From Fontibacterium meridianamericanum (lineage in GTDB: Bacteria; Pseudomonadota; Alphaproteobacteria; Pelagibacterales; Pelagibacteraceae), in assembly GCA_965235635.1 (NCBI GenBank), contig CBDDYR010000001.1, positions 1 through 64,000 on the forward strand: a stretch of DNA of 64,000 nt. Direction: 5' to 3'. The number at the start of each line of letters is the position of its first letter. The stretch's first letter is position 1. The notes under the pieces are model-generated. The model had not been told where the DNA came from, did not search any database, and was given only the letters and a program-made list of their open reading frames with translations. The translations under genes and the position numbers were made by a program. Positions 15,791 through 25,562 of this stretch are shown one piece after another.

Positions 15791-16714
15791 TTAAATTAGC
15801 TTGTTAAATCTTTTTTTTTTCAAAATATCAAAATCTTCTGATGCATGATAAGAAGATCTTGTTAATGGACTTGATGAAACTAATAAAAATCCTTTCCCTT
15901 CTGCTATTAATTTGTAATTTTCAAACTCTTGAGGAGTTATAAAATCTTTTAATGGATAATGCTTTACACTTGGTTGCAAATACTGACCGATGGTTAAAAA
16001 ATCAACCCCTGCTATTCTTAAGTCATCCATAACCTGCATGATCTCTTCTTTTGTCTCACCTAAACCAACCATTAAACCTGATTTAGTAAAAATATTTGAA
16101 TTATAATCCTTAACTTTCTTCAATAAATCTAAAGACTGAAAATAACGAGAACCAGGTCTTACTTTTAAATAAAGACGCGGAATAGTTTCCAAATTATGAT
16201 TAAAAACATCAGGCTTTGCGTCTACAACAATTTTATAAACATCCCCTTTTCTCAAAAAATCAGGTGTTAAAACTTCAACAGTAGTTTGATCATTATGTTT
16301 TTTAATTTCCGAAATAACATTTGCAAAATGTTTTGCTCCTCCATCTTCTAAATCATCTCTATCAACTGAAGTTATGACTACATGCATTAATTTTAAATCT
16401 TTAACACTTTGTGCAATTTTTTTAGGCTCGAGAAGATCTAAGGATTGGGGAACTCCAGTTTTAACATTACAAAATGCACAAGCTCTGGTGCAAGTATCCC
16501 CCATAATCATAAATGTTGCATGTTTTTTACTCCAACATTCATTAATATTTGGACAGGAAGCCTCCTCGCAAACTGTAAAAAGATTATTTTTTTTTAAAAT
16601 ATTTTTAGTCTCAGCATATTCGTGAGAATGTCCAGCTTTTACTCTTATCCATGCAGGTTTTTTTTGAATTGGATGTTCAATATTATTTATTTTTTCAGGA
16701 TGTCTAACCGTCAT
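15791..16714 (-). CDS. lipA: Lipoyl synthase
   Basis: This radical SAM enzyme inserts sulfur into octanoyl groups to form lipoate on carrier proteins. It has both expected cysteine clusters: the auxiliary cluster (C in CEEASCPNINEC) and the radical SAM cluster (CTRACAFCNV). Its 307 residues are a normal length, with the family C-terminal SSPLTRSSYHA ending. The start overlaps the ftsB end by four bases. The pyruvate dehydrogenase genes that usually sit between ftsB and lipA in Alphaproteobacteria are not here. Confidence 0.95.
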   Translation of the reverse strand: MTVRHPEKINNIEHPIQKKPAWIRVKAGHSHEYAETKNILKKNNLFTVCEEASCPNINECWSKKHATFMIMGDTCTRACAFCNVKTGVPQSLDLLEPKKIAQSVKDLKLMHVVITSVDRDDLEDGGAKHFANVISEIKKHNDQTTVEVLTPDFLRKGDVYKIVVDAKPDVFNHNLETIPRLYLKVRPGSRYFQSLDLLKKVKDYNSNIFTKSGLMVGLGETKEEIMQVMDDLRIAGVDFLTIGQYLQPSVKHYPLKDFITPQEFENYKLIAEGKGFLLVSSSPLTRSSYHASEDFDILKKKRFNKLI

Positions 16715-17016
16715 TTTTGATTAATAATATAGATCTTTTCACCTTTTTTTCCCAATACAAAATAATCTCTATAAATTTCATCAAGATAATCTTTATTTAT
16801 ATTAACTGATAAAAAGTCATTTTTTTTTGTTAAAAAATTGATTTCTTTTTTTATTTCTAAATTTTTTTCTTGGAATTCATTTAATAAATTTTTCTTTTTA
16901 AAAAACTCAATGAGACCTCTGTCTCCACCAAAAAAATTAAAAATAATATATAGAATTATCAAAAGTATTATAAAATAAAATTTTTTTTCAGAAATTGAGT
17001 TAATTAAATTATTCAT
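16711..17016 (-). CDS. ftsB: Septum formation initiator FtsB/DivIC
   Basis: This 101-residue bitopic membrane protein has one N-terminal transmembrane helix (about residues 13-30), followed by a Lys/Glu-rich coiled coil and the short conserved tail (YRDYFVLGKKGE). FtsB proteins join FtsL and FtsQ at the division site. It lies directly downstream of eno, the usual arrangement, and overlaps it by one base. Confidence 0.85.
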   Translation of the reverse strand: MNNLINSISEKKFYFIILLIILYIIFNFFGGDRGLIEFFKKKNLLNEFQEKNLEIKKEINFLTKKNDFLSVNINKDYLDEIYRDYFVLGKKGEKIYIINQK

Positions 17017-18275
17017 TATAATTTTGACATTTGAGATTTTTTTCCAATCTCCTCTTCTATTCTTAATAATCTATTATATTTTGCTACTCTTTCAGATCTT
17101 GCTAACGAACCAGTTTTAATTTGAGAAGATTCGGTTGCAACTGCTAAGTCAGCAATAAAAGTATCTTCGCTATCACCAGATCTATGAGAAATGATTGTGT
17201 TAAAATTATTTTTTTTGGCAAAATTTATAACTTCTAAAGTTTCTGAAATTGTACCAATTTGATTGGGTTTAATTAGAATTGCATTAGCTGCTGATAAATT
17301 GACACCTTTTTTTAATCGAATTAGATTTGTTACAAATAAATCATCACCAACAATCTGAATTTTTTTTCCTAACTCTTTAGTTAATTGTTTCCAAACATTC
17401 CAATCGTCCTCAAAAATTGGATCTTCAATAGAAACAATAGGAAAATTATTGCATAGCTTTTTATAATAATGAATCAGTTGCTCTGAAGTAACAGCATTTT
17501 TATTTTCTTTAATTTTGTATTTTCCAGAAGTATAAAGTTCGTTAGCAGCTACATCTAAACAAATATTAATATCTTTACCTATTTTTAAACCAGATTTTTT
17601 TACTGCTTTAATAATATATTCTATTGCTTTTTCATCGCTATCAAATGAGGGGGCAAAACCACCTTCATCACCAAGATTAGTATTAAATTTTTTTAATTTT
17701 AATTCTTCTTTTAAATTTTGAATAACTAAAAAAGACATCCTTAAACACTCCTTAAAGGATTTTGCCCCATCGGGCCTAATCATAAACTCTTGTATTTGCA
17801 GCGAATTATTAGCGTGGGCTCCTCCATTAATTATATTTAACATTGGAAAGGGTAAATTTTTTTTATCATTGCCTCCTAAGTACTTATATAAAGGAGTTTT
17901 ATTGTATGCCGCTGCTGCTTTTGCATTTGCGATGGAAACAGCCAAAATAGCATTAGCGCCTAATCTTTTTTTATTGTTAGTACCATCTAATTTAATTAAG
18001 AAATTATCTATTTTTTTTTGATCAAAAGCTGAAAAACCGGAAATTGCTTTGTTGATCTCTAAATTAATATTCTTTACAGCTTCCAAAACCCCTTTTTTTA
18101 AATATTCTTTACTTTTATCTCTAAGCTCATGAGCTTCATAGGATCCTGTAGAGGCCCCGGAGGGGACTATTGAATGACCTACAGAACCATTTGCTAATAT
18201 CACCTCTGCTTCGACTGTTGGAAAACCCCTGCTATCAAAAACCTGTCTTGCCTTAACTTTTTTAATAACTGACAT
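17016..18275 (-). CDS. eno: Enolase
   Basis: This glycolytic enzyme converts 2-phosphoglycerate to phosphoenolpyruvate. The 419 residues show the N-terminal VFDSRGFPTVE, the loop GASTGSYEAHELRD, metal-binding Asp/Glu in VSIEDP and GDDLFVTN, and the SHRSGDSEDTF C-terminal signature. It overlaps kdsA by one base upstream and ftsB downstream, an operon order shared with other Alphaproteobacteria (kdsA-eno-ftsB). Confidence 0.96.
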   Translation of the reverse strand: MSVIKKVKARQVFDSRGFPTVEAEVILANGSVGHSIVPSGASTGSYEAHELRDKSKEYLKKGVLEAVKNINLEINKAISGFSAFDQKKIDNFLIKLDGTNNKKRLGANAILAVSIANAKAAAAYNKTPLYKYLGGNDKKNLPFPMLNIINGGAHANNSLQIQEFMIRPDGAKSFKECLRMSFLVIQNLKEELKLKKFNTNLGDEGGFAPSFDSDEKAIEYIIKAVKKSGLKIGKDINICLDVAANELYTSGKYKIKENKNAVTSEQLIHYYKKLCNNFPIVSIEDPIFEDDWNVWKQLTKELGKKIQIVGDDLFVTNLIRLKKGVNLSAANAILIKPNQIGTISETLEVINFAKKNNFNTIISHRSGDSEDTFIADLAVATESSQIKTGSLARSERVAKYNRLLRIEEEIGKKSQMSKL

Positions 18276-19105
18276 TACTGTTTTGACTTAATTAATTTAT
18301 CTATTCCTATTAAATCTTTAAGCAAACTTTCTAAGCTACTAAGAGGTATCATATTTGCTCCATCGGATGGGGCCTTGTCAGGATTATCATGGGTCTCTAA
18401 AAATATTGTTGAAACCCCTACGGCTACAGCGGCCCTTGATAATGAACTAACAAATTGCCTTTCACCACTACTACTGTCGCCTTTGCCACCGGGTTGTTGT
18501 ACAGAATGAGTTGCATCAAAAACCACTGGATAACCAAAATCTGCTAAAATTGGTAATGAACGCATATCAGAAACTAATGTGTTATATCCAAAACTAACTC
18601 CCCTTTCTGTAATTAATATTTTATCATTACCACTCTCTTCTATTTTTTTTATAACATTTTTCATATCCCAAGGAGCTAAGAATTGTCCTTTTTTAACATT
18701 AATTACTTTATTGGTTTTAGCGGCGGCAATTAACAAGTCTGTCTGTCTACATAAAAAAGCTGGTATTTGTATAACATCAACAACTTTAGAAACTATTTTA
18801 CATTGTTCTTCACTATGAACGTCAGTTAAAATAGGAACATCCAAATCTTTTGAAATGTGATCAAATATAGACAAAGACTTATCAAGGCCAATTCCTCTTT
18901 TAGATTTTAGACTTGTTCTATTGGCTTTATCGAAAGAACTTTTAAAAATAAATCCTACTTTTAATTTATTTGTTATTTCTTTTATTTTTGAGGCAATCAT
19001 ATGACAGTGATCTTTACTTTCAATTTGACAAGGGCCTGCAATTAAAGTCAGGGGAAGATGGTTGCCTAAATTTAATTTTTTAATCTTAATAATTTTATTT
19101 TTCAT
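18275..19105 (-). CDS. kdsA: 3-deoxy-8-phosphooctulonate (KDO-8-P) synthase
   Basis: This enzyme condenses arabinose-5-phosphate with phosphoenolpyruvate to form KDO-8-phosphate for lipopolysaccharide. Its 276 residues match the family, with AGPCQIES near the start, FKSSFDKANRTS, TERGVSFGYN and FDATHSVQQPGG. Together with the lpx genes later in the window, it shows that the organism makes a KDO-lipid A type outer membrane. It lies between pyrG and eno with overlapping ends. Confidence 0.95.
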   Translation of the reverse strand: MKNKIIKIKKLNLGNHLPLTLIAGPCQIESKDHCHMIASKIKEITNKLKVGFIFKSSFDKANRTSLKSKRGIGLDKSLSIFDHISKDLDVPILTDVHSEEQCKIVSKVVDVIQIPAFLCRQTDLLIAAAKTNKVINVKKGQFLAPWDMKNVIKKIEESGNDKILITERGVSFGYNTLVSDMRSLPILADFGYPVVFDATHSVQQPGGKGDSSSGERQFVSSLSRAAVAVGVSTIFLETHDNPDKAPSDGANMIPLSSLESLLKDLIGIDKLIKSKQ

Positions 19106-20736
19106 GAATTTAATTTTTTGTTTTTAATAGCAGCATCAATAAATGAAATAAATATTTCATGTGGATGAAAAGGTCTTGATTTTAATTCTGGATGAAATTG
19201 AACTCCCACAAACCAAGGATGATCTTTTAGTTCTATAGCTTCCGGTAATTTTCCATCCGGTGAATTAGCTGAAAATATAACACCCTTTTTTTCTAACATT
19301 GATTTATAAGAATTATTTACTTCATATCTATGTCTGTGTCTTTCATGAATTAAGAGTTTATTGCTATAAATTTTGTAGAGTAATGAATTTTTTTTAACTT
19401 TTGCAGGGTAAGAACCTAATCTCATTGAACCGCCAATTTTATATTTTTCTCCCTTTAAAATTTTTTTTCCTTTTACCCATTCTTCCATAAGACAAACTAC
19501 CGGATTTTTTGTCTTAGATAATTCTGTAGAATTTGAATCTTTTAGACCTAATAAATTTCTTGATAATTCTATAACTGAAATTTGCATTCCAAAACATATT
19601 CCAAAAAAAGGTATTTTTTTAGTTCTTGCTAATTGAACAGATAAAATTTTACCTTCAACGCCACGTTTTCCAAAACCACCCGGTATTAAAATTCCATTCG
19701 ATTTACCTAATTTATATTCTAAATCTTTTAAATTTTTAATATCAGAAGACTCAATCCAATTAAGATCCAAATCTACATTATTATAAACTGCGGCATGAAT
19801 TAAAGCTTCATTTAAAGATTTGTAAGCATCTTTTAAATGAGTGTATTTACCTACAATAGAAATCTTAATACTGTTTTTTTTATTATTTAGTTTTTTGTTA
19901 AAAGATCTCCAATTATCTAATTTTGGATTAGTTCTATTAACAATTCCAAAGTGCTCCAATATTTTTTTATCTAATCCTTCTTCTTGATACTTAATTGGAA
20001 CCTCATAAATTGATTTTACATCGATGGATTGAAATACGTTTGATTTTTTTACATTGCAAAATAATGCAATTTTAGCTTTTTCTTCATTAGGAATTAAACT
20101 TTCAGAACGACACAAAATCATGTCAGGCTGTATACCTATACTTCTTAGTTCTTTTACAGAATGTTGGGTTGGCTTTGTTTTTAATTCAGCTGCACTTTTA
20201 ATATAAGGAACCAGAGTTAAATGAATAAATAAACAATTTTTAGTTCCAACTTCATTAGAATATTGTCTAATAGCCTCTAAAAAAGGCAAACTTTCAATAT
20301 CTCCTACTGTTCCACCTATTTCACAAATTACAAAATCTTCATTAGTCAGATCACTTGTAATAAATTTTTTTATTTCATCAGTAACATGAGGAATAATTTG
20401 TACGGTTGATCCTTTATATTGACCATTTCTTTCTTTAATTATTATATTTTGATAGATTTTTCCTGTTGTAATATTATCTGATTTTTTGGAATTTATTTCT
20501 GTAAACCTTTCGTAGTGTCCAAGATCAAGATCGGTTTCTGCTCCATCATCTGTTACATAAACCTCACCATGCTCATAAGGATTCATTGTGCCTGGGTCTA
20601 TATTTAAGTAAGGATCTAATTTTCTAATTCTTACGTTATATCCTCTAGATTGTAATAAAGTTGCTATAGAAGCAGAAGCTATACCTTTGCCAAGAGATGA
20701 GACCACGCCGCCGGTAACAAAAATAAAACGGACCAT
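19102..20736 (-). CDS. pyrG: CTP synthase
   Basis: CTP synthase aminates UTP to CTP using glutamine. The N-terminal synthase domain (FVTGGVVSSLGKG, EIGGTVGDIES) is followed from about residue 295 by a class I glutamine amidotransferase domain with the catalytic Cys in FGICFGMQ and the His-Glu pair in VQFHPELKSRP. Its 544 residues are the usual length. It is preceded by secG and followed by kdsA, the common alphaproteobacterial order. Confidence 0.96.
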   Translation of the reverse strand: MVRFIFVTGGVVSSLGKGIASASIATLLQSRGYNVRIRKLDPYLNIDPGTMNPYEHGEVYVTDDGAETDLDLGHYERFTEINSKKSDNITTGKIYQNIIIKERNGQYKGSTVQIIPHVTDEIKKFITSDLTNEDFVICEIGGTVGDIESLPFLEAIRQYSNEVGTKNCLFIHLTLVPYIKSAAELKTKPTQHSVKELRSIGIQPDMILCRSESLIPNEEKAKIALFCNVKKSNVFQSIDVKSIYEVPIKYQEEGLDKKILEHFGIVNRTNPKLDNWRSFNKKLNNKKNSIKISIVGKYTHLKDAYKSLNEALIHAAVYNNVDLDLNWIESSDIKNLKDLEYKLGKSNGILIPGGFGKRGVEGKILSVQLARTKKIPFFGICFGMQISVIELSRNLLGLKDSNSTELSKTKNPVVCLMEEWVKGKKILKGEKYKIGGSMRLGSYPAKVKKNSLLYKIYSNKLLIHERHRHRYEVNNSYKSMLEKKGVIFSANSPDGKLPEAIELKDHPWFVGVQFHPELKSRPFHPHEIFISFIDAAIKNKKLNS

Positions 20737-20790
20737 GGAAGTTCACTATAGATTATTTAACAACAATCACAAAGAGAATTGTAAAATAAA

Positions 20791-21096
20791 TTATTTTGAA
20801 CTTGGAATTTTTGGCTGAGAATTACTATTTTTATCTAATTTCTCTATCTTATCAATGATAGATTTTTGGGAAATATCTTTCTTATTAATAAGGGTTAAAG
20901 AGATACTTGTTAAAATAAATAAAAATGCAAGAATAGCTGTAAATTTTGTCAAAAAATTCCCAGCAGATCTTGATGTCATTAAATTATCACTGTTACCGCC
21001 TATCCCTAAAGCTCCGCCATCTGATTTTTGTAGCAAAACTGATCCAATTAAAAGAACTGCTAAAGTTATATGAATAATTAATAATAAAGTTTGCAT
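20791..21096 (-). CDS. secG: Preprotein translocase subunit SecG
   Basis: This small inner-membrane subunit of the SecYEG channel has two hydrophobic helices (about residues 2-22 and 52-70) separated by the conserved LLQKSDGGALGIGG loop. The hydrophilic C-terminal tail is Lys/Ser-rich. It lies between tpiA and pyrG, a position typical of Alphaproteobacteria. Confidence 0.9.
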   Translation of the reverse strand: MQTLLLIIHITLAVLLIGSVLLQKSDGGALGIGGNSDNLMTSRSAGNFLTKFTAILAFLFILTSISLTLINKKDISQKSIIDKIEKLDKNSNSQPKIPSSK

Positions 21097-21099
21097 AAA

Positions 21100-21858
21100 T
21101 TATTTAAAATAATTCTTAATAATTTTAATAAAGCTTTTACTTTTTAATGAAGCTCCTCCAATTAAAAAACCTGATATTAAACTAATCTTACTTAAAGTTA
21201 CAACATTATCAGTTGTTACAGATCCCCCATATATCATTATAGGTGACTTAACCCTATATTTATCTTTTAAAAATTTTTTAAGATTTGTATAAATTTTATT
21301 TAAATAATTATTAGTTGGAATAATACCTGTGCCTATTGACCATATTGGTTCATAAGCAATAATTAAATTATTAAAATTAATTTTATTTTTATCTAGAGAA
21401 CTTGAAATTTGTTTTTTTAAAACATTTAGTGACAATTGTTTTTTTTTTTGCGATAAATTTTCACCAATACAAAAAATAATTTTTAGTTTATTTTTTAAAG
21501 CGATATTAATTTTTTCTTTTATAGTCTTAAAATCTTCATCAATTATTCTTTTTTCTGAATGACCAATAATAACATATTTAGCACCAGATTCTTTTAACAT
21601 CTTAGCGCTTAACTGACCTGTATATGGACCATTATTTAAATTAATTTTGCTTATGTCTTGAGCTCCAAATTCTATTAATTTACTTTTAATTGTTTGACTA
21701 AAAAGATTTAATAAATTTGCAGGTGGACAAAATATAATTTTTTTAAATTTATAAATCGTATTTTTTTTTAAAAAATTAAATACCCTTTCTATTTGTTTAA
21801 TGGAATTATGATTTCCATTCATCTTCCAATTTGCAATGAAATATATAGTTTTGCTCAT
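21100..21858 (-). CDS. tpiA: Triosephosphate isomerase
   Basis: This glycolytic enzyme interconverts dihydroxyacetone phosphate and glyceraldehyde-3-phosphate. The substrate-binding Asn-Lys pair (ANWKMNG), the catalytic His (IGHSEKR), the catalytic Glu (AYEPIWSIGTG) and the phosphate-binding YGGSV loop are all present in 252 residues. The gene is divergent from the PpiD-like gene, with 46 bases between starts. Confidence 0.95.
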   Translation of the reverse strand: MSKTIYFIANWKMNGNHNSIKQIERVFNFLKKNTIYKFKKIIFCPPANLLNLFSQTIKSKLIEFGAQDISKINLNNGPYTGQLSAKMLKESGAKYVIIGHSEKRIIDEDFKTIKEKINIALKNKLKIIFCIGENLSQKKKQLSLNVLKKQISSSLDKNKINFNNLIIAYEPIWSIGTGIIPTNNYLNKIYTNLKKFLKDKYRVKSPIMIYGGSVTTDNVVTLSKISLISGFLIGGASLKSKSFIKIIKNYFK

Positions 21859-21904
21859 AAATCAGTTATATCTAACTTAAAATAATCATTTTTTAAAATA
21901 ATAA

Positions 21905-22531
21905 ATGTTAACCTCTTTAAGAAAGTTCTCTGAAACAATATTGGCTAAAATTTTTATTGCATTAATTGCTCTAAGTTTTGTGTTTTGGGGAATAAATGAT
22001 TTTTTTAAATCCAGTTATAGTAATGCTATCGCAGAAATTGATGGTGAAGAAATATCTTTTAATCAATTTATAAATGAATTTAATAAGATCGTTAGGAATA
22101 ACAATATTGAAACTGGAAAGATAGCTATTAGTAAAAATGTTCACATACTTGCTATATCTAATATTGTATCCGAAAAACTTTTAAAAATTCATTCAAAAAA
22201 ACTAGGAGTTTTTATTGATGATATAACAATAGCTATAGAAATTAAAAATAGTCAAGAATTCAAAGATAAAGAAATTTTTTCAAGAACAAAATATGAAAAA
22301 TTTTTATTAGAAAAAAGAATTAATTCAAAAATTCTTGAAGATCAAATTAATCAAAATCTTAAAAAAAAAATAATTACAGAATCAATATCTGGATTTATTC
22401 CTAGTAATAAAAAATATTCAGAACAAGAAGTAAAAAATAAAATAAATATTTTGTATGAAGATTTTCTTAGAAAAAATTACAAAATTATAATTAATGAAAA
22501 GCAACTAAACAATTATCTTAAGAATATTTAA
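21905..22531 (+). CDS. Short PpiD/SurA N-terminal domain protein
   Basis: This 208-residue protein has an N-terminal anchor helix (about residues 14-32, LAKIFIALIALSFVFWGIND) followed by the SurA N-terminal chaperone-like domain (AIAEIDGEEISFNQF). Full PpiD proteins are about 600 residues and carry a parvulin isomerase domain; here the sequence ends at 22531 and trpE starts two bases later, so that domain is missing. It probably acts as a membrane-anchored periplasmic chaperone fragment. The tpiA-ppiD-trpE order is shared by many Alphaproteobacteria, supporting the identification. Confidence 0.75.
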   Translation: MLTSLRKFSETILAKIFIALIALSFVFWGINDFFKSSYSNAIAEIDGEEISFNQFINEFNKIVRNNNIETGKIAISKNVHILAISNIVSEKLLKIHSKKLGVFIDDITIAIEIKNSQEFKDKEIFSRTKYEKFLLEKRINSKILEDQINQNLKKKIITESISGFIPSNKKYSEQEVKNKINILYEDFLRKNYKIIINEKQLNNYLKNI

Positions 22532-22533
22532 AA

Positions 22534-23994
22534 ATGATCTTTTCAACATTTGCTGAATTTAAAAAAAGCTTCAAAAATAAAAATTTTTCGCAAATTTATG
22601 CAATTAAAAATAAACCTAAATTAGAAACAATTGAGAAATTAATTGAATTAGTCTCTTTAAATAAAGATAGTTTTATATTTGAATCTGTTGAAAAAGTTAA
22701 AATTAGAGGAAGATACACCATATTTGGTTTCAATCCAGATCTTATAATTGAAACGAAAAATAATCGTATAATTCAAAACATAAATAATAAAAAAAAAATA
22801 TTAAAAAAAAATCCATACAATTATTTTAATAAGTTAATTAATAATTTTCATTTTAAAACTTCAAAAAAAATACCCTTGATGTCTGCGATGTTAGCTGGAT
22901 ATTTTAGTTATGACATCATTAGATTTAAAGAAAAAATTCCAAATAGTTGTAAGGATGATCTAAAAATTCCTGATGTTAAATTAATTCGTCCTCAACTAAT
23001 AATTATTCATGACAATGAAAAAAATAAAATATTTTTTATACAAAATATCTATAATTTAAAAAGATATAAAAACCTAAAAAAATTATATTTATTAAAATGT
23101 GAAGAAATAAATAAGTTTATTGCTATAATTAATAATACCGACATCTCTACTAACTATCTAAGTAAAAATAAGAAAAAAAATAAAATAAAAAGTAATATTT
23201 CAAAGAAAAATTTTTTAGACAGAATATTGGCAGCAAAAGAGTTAATTAATAATGGAGAAATATTTCAAGTTGTTTTGAGCCAAAGATTTGAAAGTATACT
23301 AAACAAAACCCCTATTAATTTTTATAAAAAATTAAGAATATTAAATCCATCGCCTTTTATGTTCTTTTTTAATTTTGATAATTTTAAAATAGCAGGTAGT
23401 AGTCCTGAAATTTTAGTAAGAGTTAGAAATAATAAAATTACTATTAGACCTATTGCGGGGACTAGACCTAGAGGAAGAAATTTAAAAGAAGACTATAAAT
23501 TTCAAAAGGAACTTATTAATGACAAAAAAGAAATTTCTGAACATCTTATGTTGCTGGATCTAGGACGTAATGATGTTGGAAAGGTCTCAAAAATTGGAAG
23601 TGTAAAAGTTGATCAAAAATTTAAAATTGAAAAATATTCTCATGTTATGCATATCGTTTCAAATGTTGTTGGTGAATTTGATAATAAAAATACTTTATTA
23701 GATACTTTATTTTCTGGTTTTCCAGCAGGTACAGTTTCTGGAGCGCCTAAAATAAGAGCGATGGAAATTATTGATGATTTAGAAGTATCTAAAAGAAAAT
23801 TATATGCTGGCGGCATTGGATACTTTACACCTAATAATGAAATGGACACATGCATTGCCTTAAGGACTGCTTTAATTATTGATAATAAAATCTATGTGCA
23901 GTCAGGAGCTGGAATAGTCGCTGATAGTATTCCTTTAAACGAGTATAAAGAAACAGTTAATAAGGCTAAAGCACTATTTGAAGCCGCTAAATAA
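22534..23994 (+). CDS. trpE: Anthranilate synthase component I
   Basis: This enzyme converts chorismate and ammonia into anthranilate, the first committed step of tryptophan synthesis. The C-terminal chorismate-binding domain carries GSSPEILVR, IRPIAGTRPRG, HLMLLDLGRND and SGFPAGTVSGAPKIRA; the N-terminal part carries the FESVE remnant of the feedback region. Its length is 486 residues. The stop is directly followed by the trpG start. Four trp genes (E, G, D, C) form a tight plus-strand operon; trpB, trpA and trpF lie elsewhere. Confidence 0.95.
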   Translation: MIFSTFAEFKKSFKNKNFSQIYAIKNKPKLETIEKLIELVSLNKDSFIFESVEKVKIRGRYTIFGFNPDLIIETKNNRIIQNINNKKKILKKNPYNYFNKLINNFHFKTSKKIPLMSAMLAGYFSYDIIRFKEKIPNSCKDDLKIPDVKLIRPQLIIIHDNEKNKIFFIQNIYNLKRYKNLKKLYLLKCEEINKFIAIINNTDISTNYLSKNKKKNKIKSNISKKNFLDRILAAKELINNGEIFQVVLSQRFESILNKTPINFYKKLRILNPSPFMFFFNFDNFKIAGSSPEILVRVRNNKITIRPIAGTRPRGRNLKEDYKFQKELINDKKEISEHLMLLDLGRNDVGKVSKIGSVKVDQKFKIEKYSHVMHIVSNVVGEFDNKNTLLDTLFSGFPAGTVSGAPKIRAMEIIDDLEVSKRKLYAGGIGYFTPNNEMDTCIALRTALIIDNKIYVQSGAGIVADSIPLNEYKETVNKAKALFEAAK

Positions 23995-24567
23995 ATGAAA
24001 AAAATACTACTAATTGATAACTATGATAGTTTTACATACAATATTTTTCATTCCTTATCTCAATTAGGATCAAAAGTTGAGGTATTTAGAAATGATAAAA
24101 TTTCATTAGAGCAAATTTCAAAAAAAAATTTTGATAAAATTGTTATATCACCAGGTCCTGGTCATCCTAATAGTTCTGGTATCTGCATAAATCTCGTTAA
24201 AAATTTTTATAAAAAAATTCCTATTCTAGGAATATGTCTGGGCCATCAAATTATAGGTGCTGCTTTTGGTGGCGAAATTAAAAGAGCAAAAATTATAATG
24301 CATGGAAAATTAAGTAAGATTATTCACAATGGCACAAAACTATTTAAAAAAATTCCTAAAAATTTCTACGCAACTAGATACCATAGCCTTATAATAGATA
24401 ATAAAACACTTAATCAGGATTTTGAAATCTCAGCAAAAACAAAAGATAACATTATTATGGGTATAAATCATAAAAAATATCATCTTTATGGTATTCAATT
24501 TCATCCTGAAAGTATTAAAACTAGTTTTGGTAATACAATCTTTAAAAACTTTATAAAAATTAAATGA
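23995..24567 (+). CDS. trpG: Anthranilate synthase component II (glutamine amidotransferase)
   Basis: TrpG supplies ammonia from glutamine to TrpE. It is a class I amidotransferase of 190 residues, with the DNYDSFTYN start, the catalytic Cys in GICLGHQ and the His-Glu pair in IQFHPES. The gene begins immediately after trpE and overlaps trpD by four bases. It may also serve para-aminobenzoate synthesis, as in other bacteria with one such subunit. Confidence 0.94.
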   Translation: MKKILLIDNYDSFTYNIFHSLSQLGSKVEVFRNDKISLEQISKKNFDKIVISPGPGHPNSSGICINLVKNFYKKIPILGICLGHQIIGAAFGGEIKRAKIIMHGKLSKIIHNGTKLFKKIPKNFYATRYHSLIIDNKTLNQDFEISAKTKDNIIMGINHKKYHLYGIQFHPESIKTSFGNTIFKNFIKIK

Positions 24568-25562
24568 ACTTAAAAAATTTACTAACAAAATTAATTCATA
24601 ATAAAGATTTGTCTGATTCAGAGTTAAATCTTCTATTTAATAAAATTATTAATGCTGAAATTAATGAAAATTTAATTACTGCAATTTTAACTTTAATAAC
24701 TAGAAATGGATTTAACTATAAAAATATTTTATCAGCTGCAAAGATTCTAAGAAAAAAATTAATTAAAGTTAAAGTTCCAAAAAACTCAATTGATACTTGT
24801 GGGACAGGAGGTGATGGAAAACATACCTTAAATATCTCAACAGCAGCTGCAATTGTATTAGCTGGCTTAGGAGTTAATGTGGTAAAGCATGGAAATAGAT
24901 CGATAACTTCAAAATGCGGATCAGCGGACGTTTTGGAAAAACTTGGCATTAACATAATTGAAAATAAAAAAAATTTAGAAAAGAAAATAAAGGAAGAAAA
25001 TTTTATATTTTTATTTGCTCCGCATTATCATTTAGCAATGAAAAATGTTGCTTCTGTGAGAAAAAATCTCCCTTTTAAAACAATCTTTAATCTTTTAGGT
25101 CCCCTAATAAATCCAGCTTTGGTTAAAAGACAAATTATAGGTATCTTTGATAAAAATTTATTAATTCCATATATAAATGTTTTAAAAAGTTTAGGTCATA
25201 AAAAAGCATGGGTATTTCACAGTAATGAAGGTTTGGATGAAATATCAATTTTTAACAAAACTAAAGTTTACGAATTAAATAAAAATAAAATTAGAAGTTT
25301 TGTTATTAATCCAAAATCTTTAATTAAAAAAAAATATAATTTTAAATCAATACTGGGTAAAGATGCAAATTATAATAGTAAGAAAATAATAGAAATATTT
25401 AACGGAAAACATAACGCCTTTTTAGAAATTGTTGCTCTAAATGCTGCAGCTGGATTAGTAATTTCTGAAAAAGAAAACAATTTTCAAAAAGCCTATTACA
25501 AATCAAAAAATTACCTGCTGTCAGGTGATGCTATGACAAAAATTAGACAATTAACTAAATGA
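24564..25562 (+). CDS. trpD: Anthranilate phosphoribosyltransferase
   Basis: The enzyme joins anthranilate to phosphoribosyl pyrophosphate. The phosphate-binding DTCGTGGDGKHTLNIST loop, NRSITSKCGSADVLE and the FNLLGPLINPA segment identify the family, and 332 residues is the normal length. It starts inside the trpG end and its stop overlaps the trpC start (ATGA-type coupling), so the operon is probably translated in coupled fashion. Confidence 0.95.
   Translation: MNLKNLLTKLIHNKDLSDSELNLLFNKIINAEINENLITAILTLITRNGFNYKNILSAAKILRKKLIKVKVPKNSIDTCGTGGDGKHTLNISTAAAIVLAGLGVNVVKHGNRSITSKCGSADVLEKLGINIIENKKNLEKKIKEENFIFLFAPHYHLAMKNVASVRKNLPFKTIFNLLGPLINPALVKRQIIGIFDKNLLIPYINVLKSLGHKKAWVFHSNEGLDEISIFNKTKVYELNKNKIRSFVINPKSLIKKKYNFKSILGKDANYNSKKIIEIFNGKHNAFLEIVALNAAAGLVISEKENNFQKAYYKSKNYLLSGDAMTKIRQLTK

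Noticed and set aside
21859..21904. Riboswitch or attenuator before the trp operon
   Set aside because: The gap is only 46 bases and AT-rich, and no leader peptide with Trp codons or stable hairpin is visible.
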